From Silene latifolia (taxonomy: Eukaryota; Streptophyta; Magnoliopsida; Caryophyllales; Caryophyllaceae): a stretch of 64,000 bases of DNA. Shown one piece after another: positions 44,080 to 53,218 of this stretch (its first letter is position 1; each line of letters begins with the position of its first letter). Position numbers and translations under genes: made by a program. Location: positions 5,658,001 through 5,722,000 of the forward strand of contig NC_133526.1 of NCBI RefSeq assembly GCF_048544455.1. The letters run 5' to 3'. The notes below the pieces were generated by a model. That model did no database searches. It was not told where the DNA came from and saw only the letters and a program-made list of their open reading frames with translations.

Positions 44080-47000
44080 TCAAGCTCTGGCCCAATTTGC
44101 CAATCTATGGGCTAAAACATTACAAGATCTATTAACGTACGATATTGAAATACAATGAAACATTGAAGCCAGATCAAAGATATCCTTCGTGGTTGTCCAT
44201 GTGAGGTGGTTATTGGAAGTAGCCATTGCAATGTGACTCAACATGGTAATACAGTCGGAGTGGATAGAGATATGCAGCAGATTATTAGCAAAAGCCCATC
44301 TCATAGCTTCAAGTATAGCCTTACCTTCCGCCTGTTCTGGGCTTTGCGCATAACCAGCTCTCCAATGTGTTGTTATAGGACCACTAGAGTTAGAACAAGT
44401 CCACCCATATCCCGCCTTTCGTGACATCTCCCAGGAACCATCAACATGAATCGTTGCATTATCGCACGAACTCATGGTGCCCACGATCCAAATTGTATTC
44501 CCTGCCTTTAATTGTTGAATGCAGTCTACATGTTCATCCAATGCCCCCAAAAAAGCCGTACCCGGTGGTATCTCTTCCTCTAGTTTCTGGTATGCCGCAA
44601 TTGCAACATTAAATTGAGACTCATAGAGCATCATAGCACCCACCAAATTTATTTTTATGTCCCTAAAACAGTTGTTGTTTCTTACTCTCCAAATAGTCCA
44701 AAGAGTGGCAAGGAAGGAGATTATTCCAACTTTATTGTCATCCATATTCAATAGAAAATTCAGCCAGTTAAGCATCCATGTCTTAATGCTCACAAAAGAA
44801 CAATTCTCAGCTCTTATCCCAATGTAGCTTCCCGCCCACATTCTTTGCGCGAAATTGCAGTCGCGGAAAAGATGATCCAGAGTTTCAATTGGTGTACAAT
44901 TGTCATCAAGTCGACAGGTTGTATCATAAGAAAGGATATGCCGGGCTGAGAATTCCTGTCCAACAGGAAGTGTATCAGTAAGAATTTTCCATAGTAGTAT
45001 ATGCCAAGCCTTTGGTCCCGGTAAAGACCATAATTTTTTCTTGACAAAATCATGATAGGCAGGCGCTAATCTTGTAAGATCCTTAGAAGTAGCATTTGCA
45101 TTCCAAATCATTGATTGGGCCGAATGATATCCCATCTTCACCTTATAATTCCCTGACTTGGTGCCTTCGAGATACAGTATATCATCCGGAGTATGATCGA
45201 GAATGGGAATTGCTAAAATTTTTGTTGCCCAGACACAATCAAAGATGTTGAAAATGAAAGAAACATTCCAAACATTATTTATGATTAAATTACGGATGTT
45301 TAAGTCAATAAGACTTGGAGACCCTTCTAAAAGACTATGATCTTTGGGTATGGGTGCAGAACCTTCCACCCATTTTGATGTCCATACATTTAGGGTTGAT
45401 GAAGAACATATTTTCCATGCACAATTTTCCTTTATTAATTCGAATCCCCAAAGAATGCTTCGGCCACCCCAAGTCGTCCCCATTGGCCGTGTCCCTGAGT
45501 CTGGCGATTTTAAAGAGTCGAGCAGTTTGTATTTTTTGCCAAGTGTTCTAGCAAGTAAAGAAGAAGGGAGTGAAACCATTCTCCAGGCTAGTTTTGCAAC
45601 CATTGCTTGATTAAACCCACTTGCATTTCTAATTCCCAGACCACCTTTTCCCTTAGGTTGTGATAAAAATAATTTACTACACCAACTAATATGTTTCCCC
45701 ATTCGACCTCCTGTCCACCAGAACTGCGAAAGCATAGAATCAATCTTGGCTGTCACACTTATCGGTATTTTAAAGACCGATAGAAAGTAAGTAGAAATAG
45801 AAGACAGAACAGAAGAAATAAGAGTTAACCTACCAGCTGCTGAAAGCAAATGACAATTCCACGACGCTATTCGTCTAGCAACTTTTTCAAGAATAAAATT
45901 GAAAATAGTTCGTTTTGAAACTTTTTCCAATGAATTACTTACATCCGATGGTAAACCTAAATAGGTACCAAAAGAGTTTGAAAGAGGAGCCTTAAAAAGA
46001 GACATGCATTTTCGTGCAAAGGCTAAGGGGGAGCTGGGGCTTATAAGAAGAGCAGATTTTGAATGATTTATACATTGACCCGACGCTAAACAATATTTTT
46101 TGAGAATTTTGTCAAGGGAGCAGCATCCCTGTTTATCACCTTTGATAAAGAAAATTGAGTCGTCAGCAAAAAGAAGATGGGAAATAGGCAGGCTATTCCT
46201 AGACATAGAAATCCCTTTTAGAGTACCCACCGACTCAGATTTAAGCAAATTCAAAGAAGGAAACTCAGTACACATAACAAAAATATAGGGTGATAAAGGA
46301 TCTCCCTGACGAATTCCACATTTTGGCGTGAAGGAGGCAGTCGGTGCTCCATTTATTAAAATCTCATAAGATACCGTTGTAATAGTAGCCATGATAAGCG
46401 TAATAAGATGTGTTGGAAACCCCATGCGGATCAAGGTCAACTGGATGAAGTTCCAATCAAGCCTATCATACGCTTTACTCATATCAGCTTTATACCCCAT
46501 CAACGCACACTTCCCCCCTTTTGTTGCCGTTATCTTGTGCACCATCTCATGAGCAATGATGATATTATCAGTGATGCATCTACCGGGAACAAAAGCATTC
46601 TGAAAAGGTCCAACCAACTCATTGATGACGCCACGAACTCTGTTAGCAATACATTTTGTGACAATCTTCATAATAACATTGCATAAACTAATGGGACGGT
46701 AATTATCCACACCCTCAGGATTCGGACATTTGGGAATGAGTGTAATATAAGTCTGATTCCATCTCTTTGGAACAATACCCGTGTTTAGTACTTGTAGTAC
46801 AGCATTGACAACATCTCTTTGTAAGAAATGCCAGCATCGTTGATAGAATAATGCCGGGAAACCATCTGGGCCCGGCGACTTTAGAGCACCCATTTGAAAC
46901 ACAGCTGATCGAACCTCCTTTTTTGTAAACAAACGATCAAGCTTATCACATTGGTCTTGTGAAAGAAATTGTTTTTCCACTTGGAAGAAGCCCTGATGCT

Positions 47001-48255
47001 CAGTTTTATAGTCTTCCAATGTAGGCATAGCAATCATTGATTTAAAAAGGCCTTTAAAATGATCAAGAAAGGCACTTTCAATTCCCTCCTGCTGAAATTC
47101 CCAACTACCATTATGTAATTTGAGGCCAAAAATATGATTCCTAGCTGCTTTGGTCTTAACACAATTGAAGAAATATTTTGAGCAAGTATCACCCTCAGCA
47201 GCCCAACGAACTTTAGCTCTTTGCTTCCAGTAAAGCGCTACATTTGTGGCGTATTGCGTGACTTCATCTCTTAAAGCATCATAAGAAGAGTGATCCCCAT
47301 TTTGAACTGAAGTTTCAACTGCTTGGCCTAGATTTTCGTCAAAATTTGTCCATTGTGCTGACCATTCCTTTCTCTTGTTTAAACACCAGTTTTTCATAGC
47401 AACTCTTGTTGTTGTCAACCTCTTGCTAACCATAGGAACATAGGGAGGTGAACATCCACTGTGCCAAATATTTTTGATAACAGCTAAACAGTCATCATAA
47501 AGGAAACTCCATGCCTCAATCTTGTATGATGTTCTAGTTCCATTTCGCAACATATTAGTATCAAGGACTATTGGCGCATGATCCGATAACTGGATTGGGA
47601 AATGCAGAATACCCGTCTCTGGATAGAAGTTATGCCAATTAGCAGAAGCGTACCCCTTATCCAATCGTTCATAAATTCTCTCGCTACCCTCCCTATTATT
47701 ACACCAGGTGTATTTGGGACCTTTGAAAGGAATATCCATTAAAGCATGCGAAACTTTCCACCTTGTGAAACATTGTAAGCCATCAATATAGCCCACCCTC
47801 CCTCCTGCTTTATCATGTTGGTACTCTATTTGATTGAAATCTCCCAGGAGAAGGAATGGATCATTGAAAGTGTTTAACCAAGTAGTCAATTCTTCCCACA
47901 CACCCTGTCATAGTTGAGTTTTAGGCTCTCCATAGATAAGACCCAAGTACCAGGAACGGACGTTACATTCATTAACTTTTATGAGAATGAAATTTTGACA
48001 TGCAAAGACTAAAACAAAGGATCTAGAATCCCTAAAACCTACCCATAAACCCCCTTTAGTTCCCACAGCATCTATCCCAAAACTATGCGAAAAACCTAGG
48101 GGACGGAAAATAAGATCAACATAAGAGACATTACATTTAGTTTCAGATAAAAAGACGAAATCAAAATAAGCAGTAGATAAGATCGCTCTAGCTTTAGGAA
48201 TTGTGGGGGCGAGCGGATCGTTAAGACCCCGACAATTCCAGGAAAGACCTTTCAT
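44080..48255 (-). pseudogene. LINE ORF2: endonuclease, reverse transcriptase, RNase H
   Basis: About 1390 codons with a single in-frame TGA at 47908-47910 (…KTQL-stop-QGVW…). The endonuclease has LSWNCRGLNDP, LSETKC, GDFNQIEY and LSDHAPIVLD. Reverse transcriptase has NYRPISLCNVIMKIVTK, KADMSKAYDRLDW, GIRQGDPLSPYIFVMC and the catalytic FADDSIFF. A zf-RVT region follows (KAWHILLWKILTDTLPV), then RNase H with IHVDGSWEMS, EGKAILEAMRWA and HSDCITML. Arg CGA to TGA by methyl-CpG decay is a likely cause of the stop. Without it the protein would be complete. The ATG overlaps the ORF1 stop. Confidence 0.92.
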
Positions 48256-49097
48256 GGAGACAAAGGAGGTTGAAATGGGTCAACCCCCGCAACACCCGAA
48301 GCAACAGAGCTTCCTGAAGAGGATCCAATATCAACATCTTCGATACGCATCCTGAAAGTCCCCCTGCTGAAAATCCTTGAATCACTCTCAGAGAAACCAT
48401 GAGAAGTTCCAACAACGAGGGCAAGTCCCTTAGGAGTAACCGGATCATTACTAGTATCAGAATGTTTAGACACAACCTCACAGTCATCAGTACCATTCCC
48501 ATCAGTACCACTTTTCCTTCGCTTCCCCATACGAGCAATAAAAATAGCAGCTTCCTCTTTAGAATGCAATACCTCCTCTGGTAAACAAATAAGATCAGGA
48601 TCAGTTATTGCTTTTTGCTTATGTGCATGTGCCTGTAGTTGTTTTTCGTCCTTGTCATTTCCCACTGCAGAAGTACCAGCTGAAGATTCCACCAAGGCCC
48701 ATAATTCATTTGTGGAAGCTGCCCTAAATTTGGACTTTGAAAGCGGTATGGGACCATCAGTAGGAAGAACAATATTCGCTACCAATGGAGGATTGGTGTT
48801 TCCCAAAGCACTCTGCATGGCTATTAAACCCGCATCACCCAATTCCTCCTCCATATTCTCCTCGCTTACTGGCGGATTTAAAGATAAAAGCAGATTCAAC
48901 TCTGTAATGGCATCTCCAACATTGGCCAACTCCGTACCCGCGTCCTCAAAAACAGTGTCCGGTGAACTGGCCAGTTGACTTAAAACTCCACGAGGGGATA
49001 AAACCGTATTTGGAGAGTGAGCATTTGGAGTAAACTCACCTTGGTAGAAACCTTCATCACCTGATTCCATGTGAACATCTTGGTAAAATAGAGGCAT
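48252..49097 (-). CDS. LINE ORF1, C-terminal part
   Basis: 281 residues, acidic and Ser-rich, with no recognised domain; DUF4283 and CCHC regions of plant L1 ORF1 would lie upstream and are absent. The ATG read here lies exactly on the junction with the F-box gene (49095-49097), so it may be partly target DNA. Its TGA overlaps the ORF2 ATG as ATGA, suggesting that ORF2 is made by stop-restart translation. Confidence 0.7.
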   Translation of the reverse strand: MPLFYQDVHMESGDEGFYQGEFTPNAHSPNTVLSPRGVLSQLASSPDTVFEDAGTELANVGDAITELNLLLSLNPPVSEENMEEELGDAGLIAMQSALGNTNPPLVANIVLPTDGPIPLSKSKFRAASTNELWALVESSAGTSAVGNDKDEKQLQAHAHKQKAITDPDLICLPEEVLHSKEEAAIFIARMGKRRKSGTDGNGTDDCEVVSKHSDTSNDPVTPKGLALVVGTSHGFSESDSRIFSRGTFRMRIEDVDIGSSSGSSVASGVAGVDPFQPPLSP

Positions 49098-49460
49098 GGT
49101 TCATGGAAGAAGATGTTTCATCCTCCTCAGTTCCTCAAGATTTAGCGTGGCATTATCTTATTACGCGTTCAAAGGACGGACACGGACATCATCGTTTATT
49201 GCTACAATATTATCGAGGTTCTGAGAATTGTATAAAATGGTACAATCACAGAGATAACACAATTGTACCCTTCGAAATAGAGGCAACAGTAAGGCCTGAT
49301 GGAGTCAGTCCACCACCACTCATACTTTGTATTATATCAAGCCTCGTTGCGATTCCAGGGTGCTCCTCCACAAAGTTACAAGAAATCAAGGATTAACGAG
49401 TTTTGTCCATCTCATAAATAGTCACAATTAGATGCGGTGGTTTTTTCAGTTAATGTATCA

Positions 49461-49692
49461 TACAACTGGTTGTATATATAACTTATTCAATGTAGTTGAG
49501 TTTGTTATAAAGTTATCGAGCTCTACTAACAAAGTTATCGAGCTATGATACAAGTGATTGAGCTTAACAGAATAATTATTAAGCTCAATAACTTATAAAA
49601 TAGCTCAACAACTTTGTGTAAGAGCTCATCAACTTTATGTAAGAGCTCAACAACTTTGAGGCGGTTATACAATGCTACTATACAACTGGTAT
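49461..49692. mobile_element. Palindrome-ended element, copy C
   Basis: The left end is TACAACTGGTTGTATA; the right end is cut after TACAACTGGTA. It is the inverse of copy A and carries 21-bp AGCTCAACAACTTTGTG-type units. The first half has the opposite orientation (GAGCTCTACTAACAAAG). It lies 3' of the split F-box gene, as copy A lies 3' of its paralog, so the insertion predates that duplication. Confidence 0.7.
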
Positions 49693-49734
49693 AGTCGTAT
49701 TTTACACGAGACGAGATCATTATCGTAATAATAT

Positions 49735-50108
49735 GAGAAAATTGTTGATTACAACCTTTTATAAACCACTTTTTTGCAAATTACATCCAAAACTTTAACT
49801 CCGGCGGACAATTGACTCCAATTTGAATTTTTGTCACTTAAGTTCATTTTTTATGACAAAAATACCCTCACTCTCATTCTTTATAATCCCTTGTTCATCT
49901 TCCTTCTTCATATTTCACTCCTTCATCTCTTTAATTCTTCTTCAATTGGGAAGTAAAAAGACATAATCTAGGGAAAGTAAGTCACTTTTTAACAAATTTG
50001 ACCGGAAAGAGTATTGTGGTGCAATTTTGTAAGAAAAGTAAAATTTTGGATGTAATTTACAAAAAAAAATATAAGGCTGTAATTTTCAAAAAAATCAACA
50101 ATTTTCTC
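49735..50108. mobile_element. Mutator-like MITE with 9-bp target duplication
   Basis: TAATAATAT occurs at 49726-49734 and 50109-50117. Paralogous stretches near 21575 and 55220 have one copy and no insert. The 374-bp element starts GAGAAAATTGTTGATT and ends with the exact inverse; the inverted repeat continues for about 65 bp with AAATTACATCCAAAA. A 9-bp duplication and long TIRs fit Mutator-like elements. No coding sequence. Confidence 0.9.
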
Positions 50109-50324
50109 TAATAATATAGGACCTTTTTATTTGTCATAGGCAGCGACTACCTCCAACAATATATTTTTGTGAACATAAACGCGATTAAAATTCTAACTAC
50201 TTAGCTAAGACGTACTACTACAATTTAATTTGGGCACATTATAGAAAAACCCATTTATTAAAGTTTCAAATATAAAATATTAATATTTTAAAAAATTCTT
50301 AATTTATCTTTGACCCAACGGATA

Positions 50325-50440
50325 CCCGTTCGGGTCGCTTTGGGTTCGGGTCAAACGGGTTGCCGAGTCGAAATTTTCGGGTCTTGACCTTGAAAAACTG
50401 GTCAGGTGGGGTTTTCGGGTCGGGTCAGAATTTGACAGGT
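50325..50440. repeat. GC-rich GGGTCGGGTC-type repeat
   Basis: CGTTCGGGTCGCTTTGGGTT, CGGGTCAAACGGGT and TTTTCGGGTCGGGTC words are the inverse of the GACCCGACCC blocks at 27416 and 32316. Confidence 0.65.
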
Positions 50441-50640
50441 CTACTTACCTCCGTTCGTGAATAGTGCTTCGCTTTTTAATTTATCGTTATTGAAGTAATG
50501 CCTTCCTGCTTTCTTTTCAAAAAAAAAAAAAAAGGATTGGGACGGAGGGAGGGCTTATCTAAGACGTATTACAATTAAATGAAAAGCACATTCAGATTAC
50601 AACGTGATATTTTGTTAACACAATCGCGATTAGATTCCTA

Positions 50641-50674
50641 ATGACAATAACCTTCCTAATCTCAATATAATTCA
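50641..50674 (+). promoter_or_regulatory. Conserved promoter block of the F-box gene at 50735
   Basis: ATGACAATAACCTTCCTAAT followed by CTCAATATAATTCA lies about 60-95 bp before the ATG, at the same place as in other members. Confidence 0.5.
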
Positions 50675-50734
50675 TTCCTGCTTTAAAATCTGAGATCATC
50701 CAGGTTGTTGTTCTCTATCACAAGATTTTCAGAA

Positions 50735-51979
50735 ATGGGATGTCTCACTACAAGAAACAACTGCAATCTAAAGACGACCCATCAAATGCCTTTAGATGTG
50801 ATCCTCGAAATACTAATTTTGTTACCGGCTAAATCGGTCATACGCTTCAAGTGCGTATGCAAAGAGTGGTGCAATCTTATCAATAACCCCCTCTTCGCTA
50901 AACTCCATCTTAACAAATCCCTCCAATCCGACTCACGACACAATCATGCCCTTTTATGTGAAACTACCCTTCGTGTCGTCAATGATCTGTATCGCCCCTC
51001 GAGATGGACCAAATTGAATTGGCCTAAGCAAATAAAAAAAAATGATAAAGCCTATAGCGATGTTGTAGGCTCGTGTAATGGCTTGGTTTGCTTCAAAATT
51101 CATGTATTGAATGATGGTACTGCAACTCATTTGCCTTATTACACGCTTTCGTGCTTCTTTATATGTAACCCTACAACACGTACTTTCAAATTAATCCTTC
51201 CTTCTTCGGACAAGATATGGTCGAACCATGACTTATCATACGGTTTTGGTTACGATAGTGAACACGATGACTACAAGATTGTAGCGACTAGTAGGGTTTG
51301 GATGGAAAGTGACCGAGATGTGCGTATATTCAGCTTAAAAGCCGATTTATGGAGCTATCCTACTCCTCCGCCTACTCGAGTTTCTTCCGGAAGAAGATGG
51401 GAAACCCAACAAAAGGCGATATATAGAAATAAGATGCTACACTATTTTGCTTCTGCTTGGATAGTAGGTGGCGATGGAAGTTATGGAGTCTATAAAGAAT
51501 ATCGAATTGCTCGATTTGATGTTGTTACGGAGAAATGGATAGACGACCTTAGTATACCTCAACTAAAAAATCCGGTAGTATACCTGAGAGAGTTTGATGG
51601 ACGGTTATACCTATGTGTTCGTTATTCTTACTCGACTGACGTTTGGTTAATGGAAGAACATGGTTCATGGAAGGAGATGTTTCATCTACCAGCAGCCTTC
51701 TTGTACCATCGTCTTATTGCGTGTTTCAAGGACGACGGAAGCCATCGTTTACTGCTTCAAAATCTAGATTATTGTCATGGTGAAATCAAATGGTATGATC
51801 CCCAAGATAGCACAAGTTTACCCTTTGCTCTAAAGGTGCCATCGTCAAGGTATATGTTAGTTTTCATGCTTTATATTCCAAGCCTCGTTACGATTCCAGG
51901 GTGCTCCGTCCAAAAGTGGCCTGAAGTCAAGGAAATAGGACCTATGCGACGTCTTTTACGTTTTATAGGCTTATCTTAG
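50735..51979 (+). CDS. F-box protein with F-box-associated (FBA) domain
   Basis: Intact 414-residue single-exon gene. The ATG at 50735 (MGCLTTRNNCNLKTTHQ) matches the start in other copies; a longer frame upstream uses TTG only. The F-box is at residues about 21-66 (LDVILEILILLPAKSVIR then FKCVCKEWCNLI) and the FBA domain at about 115-355 (CFFICNPTTRTFKLIL, LSYGFGYDSEHDDYKIV, YRIARFDVVTEKWIDDLS, VWLMEEHGSWKEMF). It probably serves as the substrate-binding part of an SCF ubiquitin ligase by family analogy. The C-terminus is more divergent than in the siblings (CSVQKWPEVKEIGPMRR). It lies in a row of broken relatives. Confidence 0.9.
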   Translation: MGCLTTRNNCNLKTTHQMPLDVILEILILLPAKSVIRFKCVCKEWCNLINNPLFAKLHLNKSLQSDSRHNHALLCETTLRVVNDLYRPSRWTKLNWPKQIKKNDKAYSDVVGSCNGLVCFKIHVLNDGTATHLPYYTLSCFFICNPTTRTFKLILPSSDKIWSNHDLSYGFGYDSEHDDYKIVATSRVWMESDRDVRIFSLKADLWSYPTPPPTRVSSGRRWETQQKAIYRNKMLHYFASAWIVGGDGSYGVYKEYRIARFDVVTEKWIDDLSIPQLKNPVVYLREFDGRLYLCVRYSYSTDVWLMEEHGSWKEMFHLPAAFLYHRLIACFKDDGSHRLLLQNLDYCHGEIKWYDPQDSTSLPFALKVPSSRYMLVFMLYIPSLVTIPGCSVQKWPEVKEIGPMRRLLRFIGLS

Positions 51980-52489
51980 AATACCCATTATGTTGGGTAT
52001 TCTAAGATTGAGCGCTACCGGGTAGCACTAACTCATTTTCCTTGTACATATGCTGCAACCGTGCGTATTTTATTCACATCTTCCGTTGATGTTATTCAAT
52101 CAAAAACGATACTACCAAATAAGATGCATGGTGGAATTGTAAAATGATTAGGACGGAGGAAGTACCTTTTTATTTGTCCTAGAAATAAAACATACGAGGC
52201 TAAGATTTGGACATCCTAGTTATGTGTGTTAATACTTATACTTCAACCACCGAGGGGCAAATGATAATTTGTTCACTAAACTATATAGGGACTTAAATAG
52301 TCCGCAGGGTTTGAGGTTCATCCCGATCCCGATATAACCAAGGTCCTCCATTAACTATTGGGAACTTAAGTTTCGTATACCTTTTTTTTTTTTAAAATGT
52401 AAAATGCCTTGATCAATTCCTCTTATTATGTTTGCAACTTTATATTTCATACTTTCAGCGTGTTATTTAATTATAATGGAATGGGCATT
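51980..52489. other. Intergenic stretch, nothing firm
   Basis: AT-rich 3' flank. A short palindrome-like ACCCATTATGTTGGGTATTC sits directly after the F-box stop, and a Stowaway-like scrap lies near 52145-52170. Confidence 0.5.
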
Positions 52490-52955
52490 GTAATTTATGG
52501 AGTCGATAAAGATTATAGAATTGCTCGATTTGATGTTGTTACGGAGAAATGGATAGACGATCTTAATTTACCTCAACTAACAAGTCTAGTATATTTGGAA
52601 GAGTTGGATGGATTGTTATATCTACGCGGTGGTAATTTATCAAGAGAAGTTTGGCTGATAGAAGAAGATGATTCATGGAAGAAGATGTTTCGTGTTCCTA
52701 GAAAATTTCGCGATAATCATCAACTTATTGCTCGTTCAAAGGATGGACGTCATCGTTTACTGGTTCAAGGTAATTGGAATCTCAAATGGTATGATCACCA
52801 ACATAACAAAACGGTACCCTTCACTCTAAAGGTACCAGCATTCGATAGCTCACTCATGCTTTGTATTGAAAGCCTCGTTACTATTCCTGGGTGCTCCTCG
52901 GAAGTCGGAAAAGTTGCATGATAACAAGGAAAAAGGATCTAAGCGCCGTCTGTTT
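52490..52955 (+). pseudogene. F-box/FBA gene, C-terminal fragment
   Basis: It starts within the FBA domain at DKDYRIARFDVVTEKWIDDL and continues to TIPGCSSE. A 7-bp duplication (TCGGAAG-TCGGAAA) shifts the frame in the last codons. The sequence is closest to the pseudogene at 24100-25289 (LYLRGGNLSREVW, NWNLKWYDHQHNKTVPFTL). The F-box and N-terminal half are absent. Its end faces the inverted fragment at 52957. Confidence 0.88.
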
Positions 52956-53037
52956 CAAGCATGAGTGAGCTATCGAATGCTGGTACCTTTAGAGTGAAGG
53001 GTACCGTTTTGTTAGCTTGGTGATCATACCATTTGAG
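52781..53037. repeat. 81-bp inverted repeat with a 95-bp spacer
   Basis: Arms at 52781-52861 and 52957-53037 match at all but about two positions. Both arms are FBA-domain sequence covering LKWYDH through VPFTLKVP. They come from two F-box fragments placed tail to tail. Confidence 0.92.
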
Positions 53038-53140
53038 TTCCCCCACGTTCATCTAGAGTTTGAAGCAGTAAACGATGACGTCCGTCCTTTGAAAGAGCAA
53101 TAAGCTGATACCGCCGGTCAAATTTTGTTGGAAGATGAAT
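52957..53140 (-). pseudogene. F-box/FBA gene fragment, minus strand
   Basis: Read on the minus strand it matches FHLPTKFDRHQLIALSKDG through KTVPFTLKVP of the gene at 21801-22988. It carries only about 60 codons. It lies between the fragment at 52490 and the 3' end of the gene at 53219, and joins abruptly to a remnant of the palindrome-ended element at 53140. Confidence 0.85.
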
Positions 53141-53218
53141 AAGTTGTATATACAACAAGTTGTATAATGCATTAACTGAAAAAACCACGACATCTAATTA
53201 TGAGATCGACAAAACTCG

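Larger units (their letters stand above)
44048..49097 (-). mobile_element. Near-complete L1-type LINE inserted in an F-box gene
   Basis: On the minus strand it runs from 49097 to a 13-base A tail (T run 44048-44060). It carries part of ORF1 and all of ORF2. The 5' end coincides with the ORF1 start seen here; ORF1 lacks the DUF4283 and zinc-knuckle regions usual in plant L1, so the element is 5'-truncated. There is no target duplication beyond a possible AT, unlike the 15-bp one of the LINE at 36508. The 3' untranslated region is only about 20 bases. High ORF integrity indicates a young insertion. Confidence 0.9.
43154..49396 (+). pseudogene. F-box/FBA gene split by a LINE insertion
   Basis: The first 298 codons (43154-44047) run from MRGLKTIHRMPLDVILEIL through the F-box (then FKCVCKEWCNLI) and FBA blocks (CFLICNPTTRTFKL, SYGFGYDSDHDDYKII) to WIMEEY. 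There the LINE at 44048-49097 interrupts a TAT-GGT codon pair. The remaining part resumes at 49098 with GGTTCATGGAAGAAG and ends at 49396. After the junction there is also an 8-bp gain relative to the 53219 copy, which shifts the frame. The 5' part has no stop and is very close to 53219-54400, so loss is recent. The conserved promoter block is present upstream. A transcript could end in the LINE and encode a protein truncated after about 298 residues; this is speculative. Confidence 0.92.
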
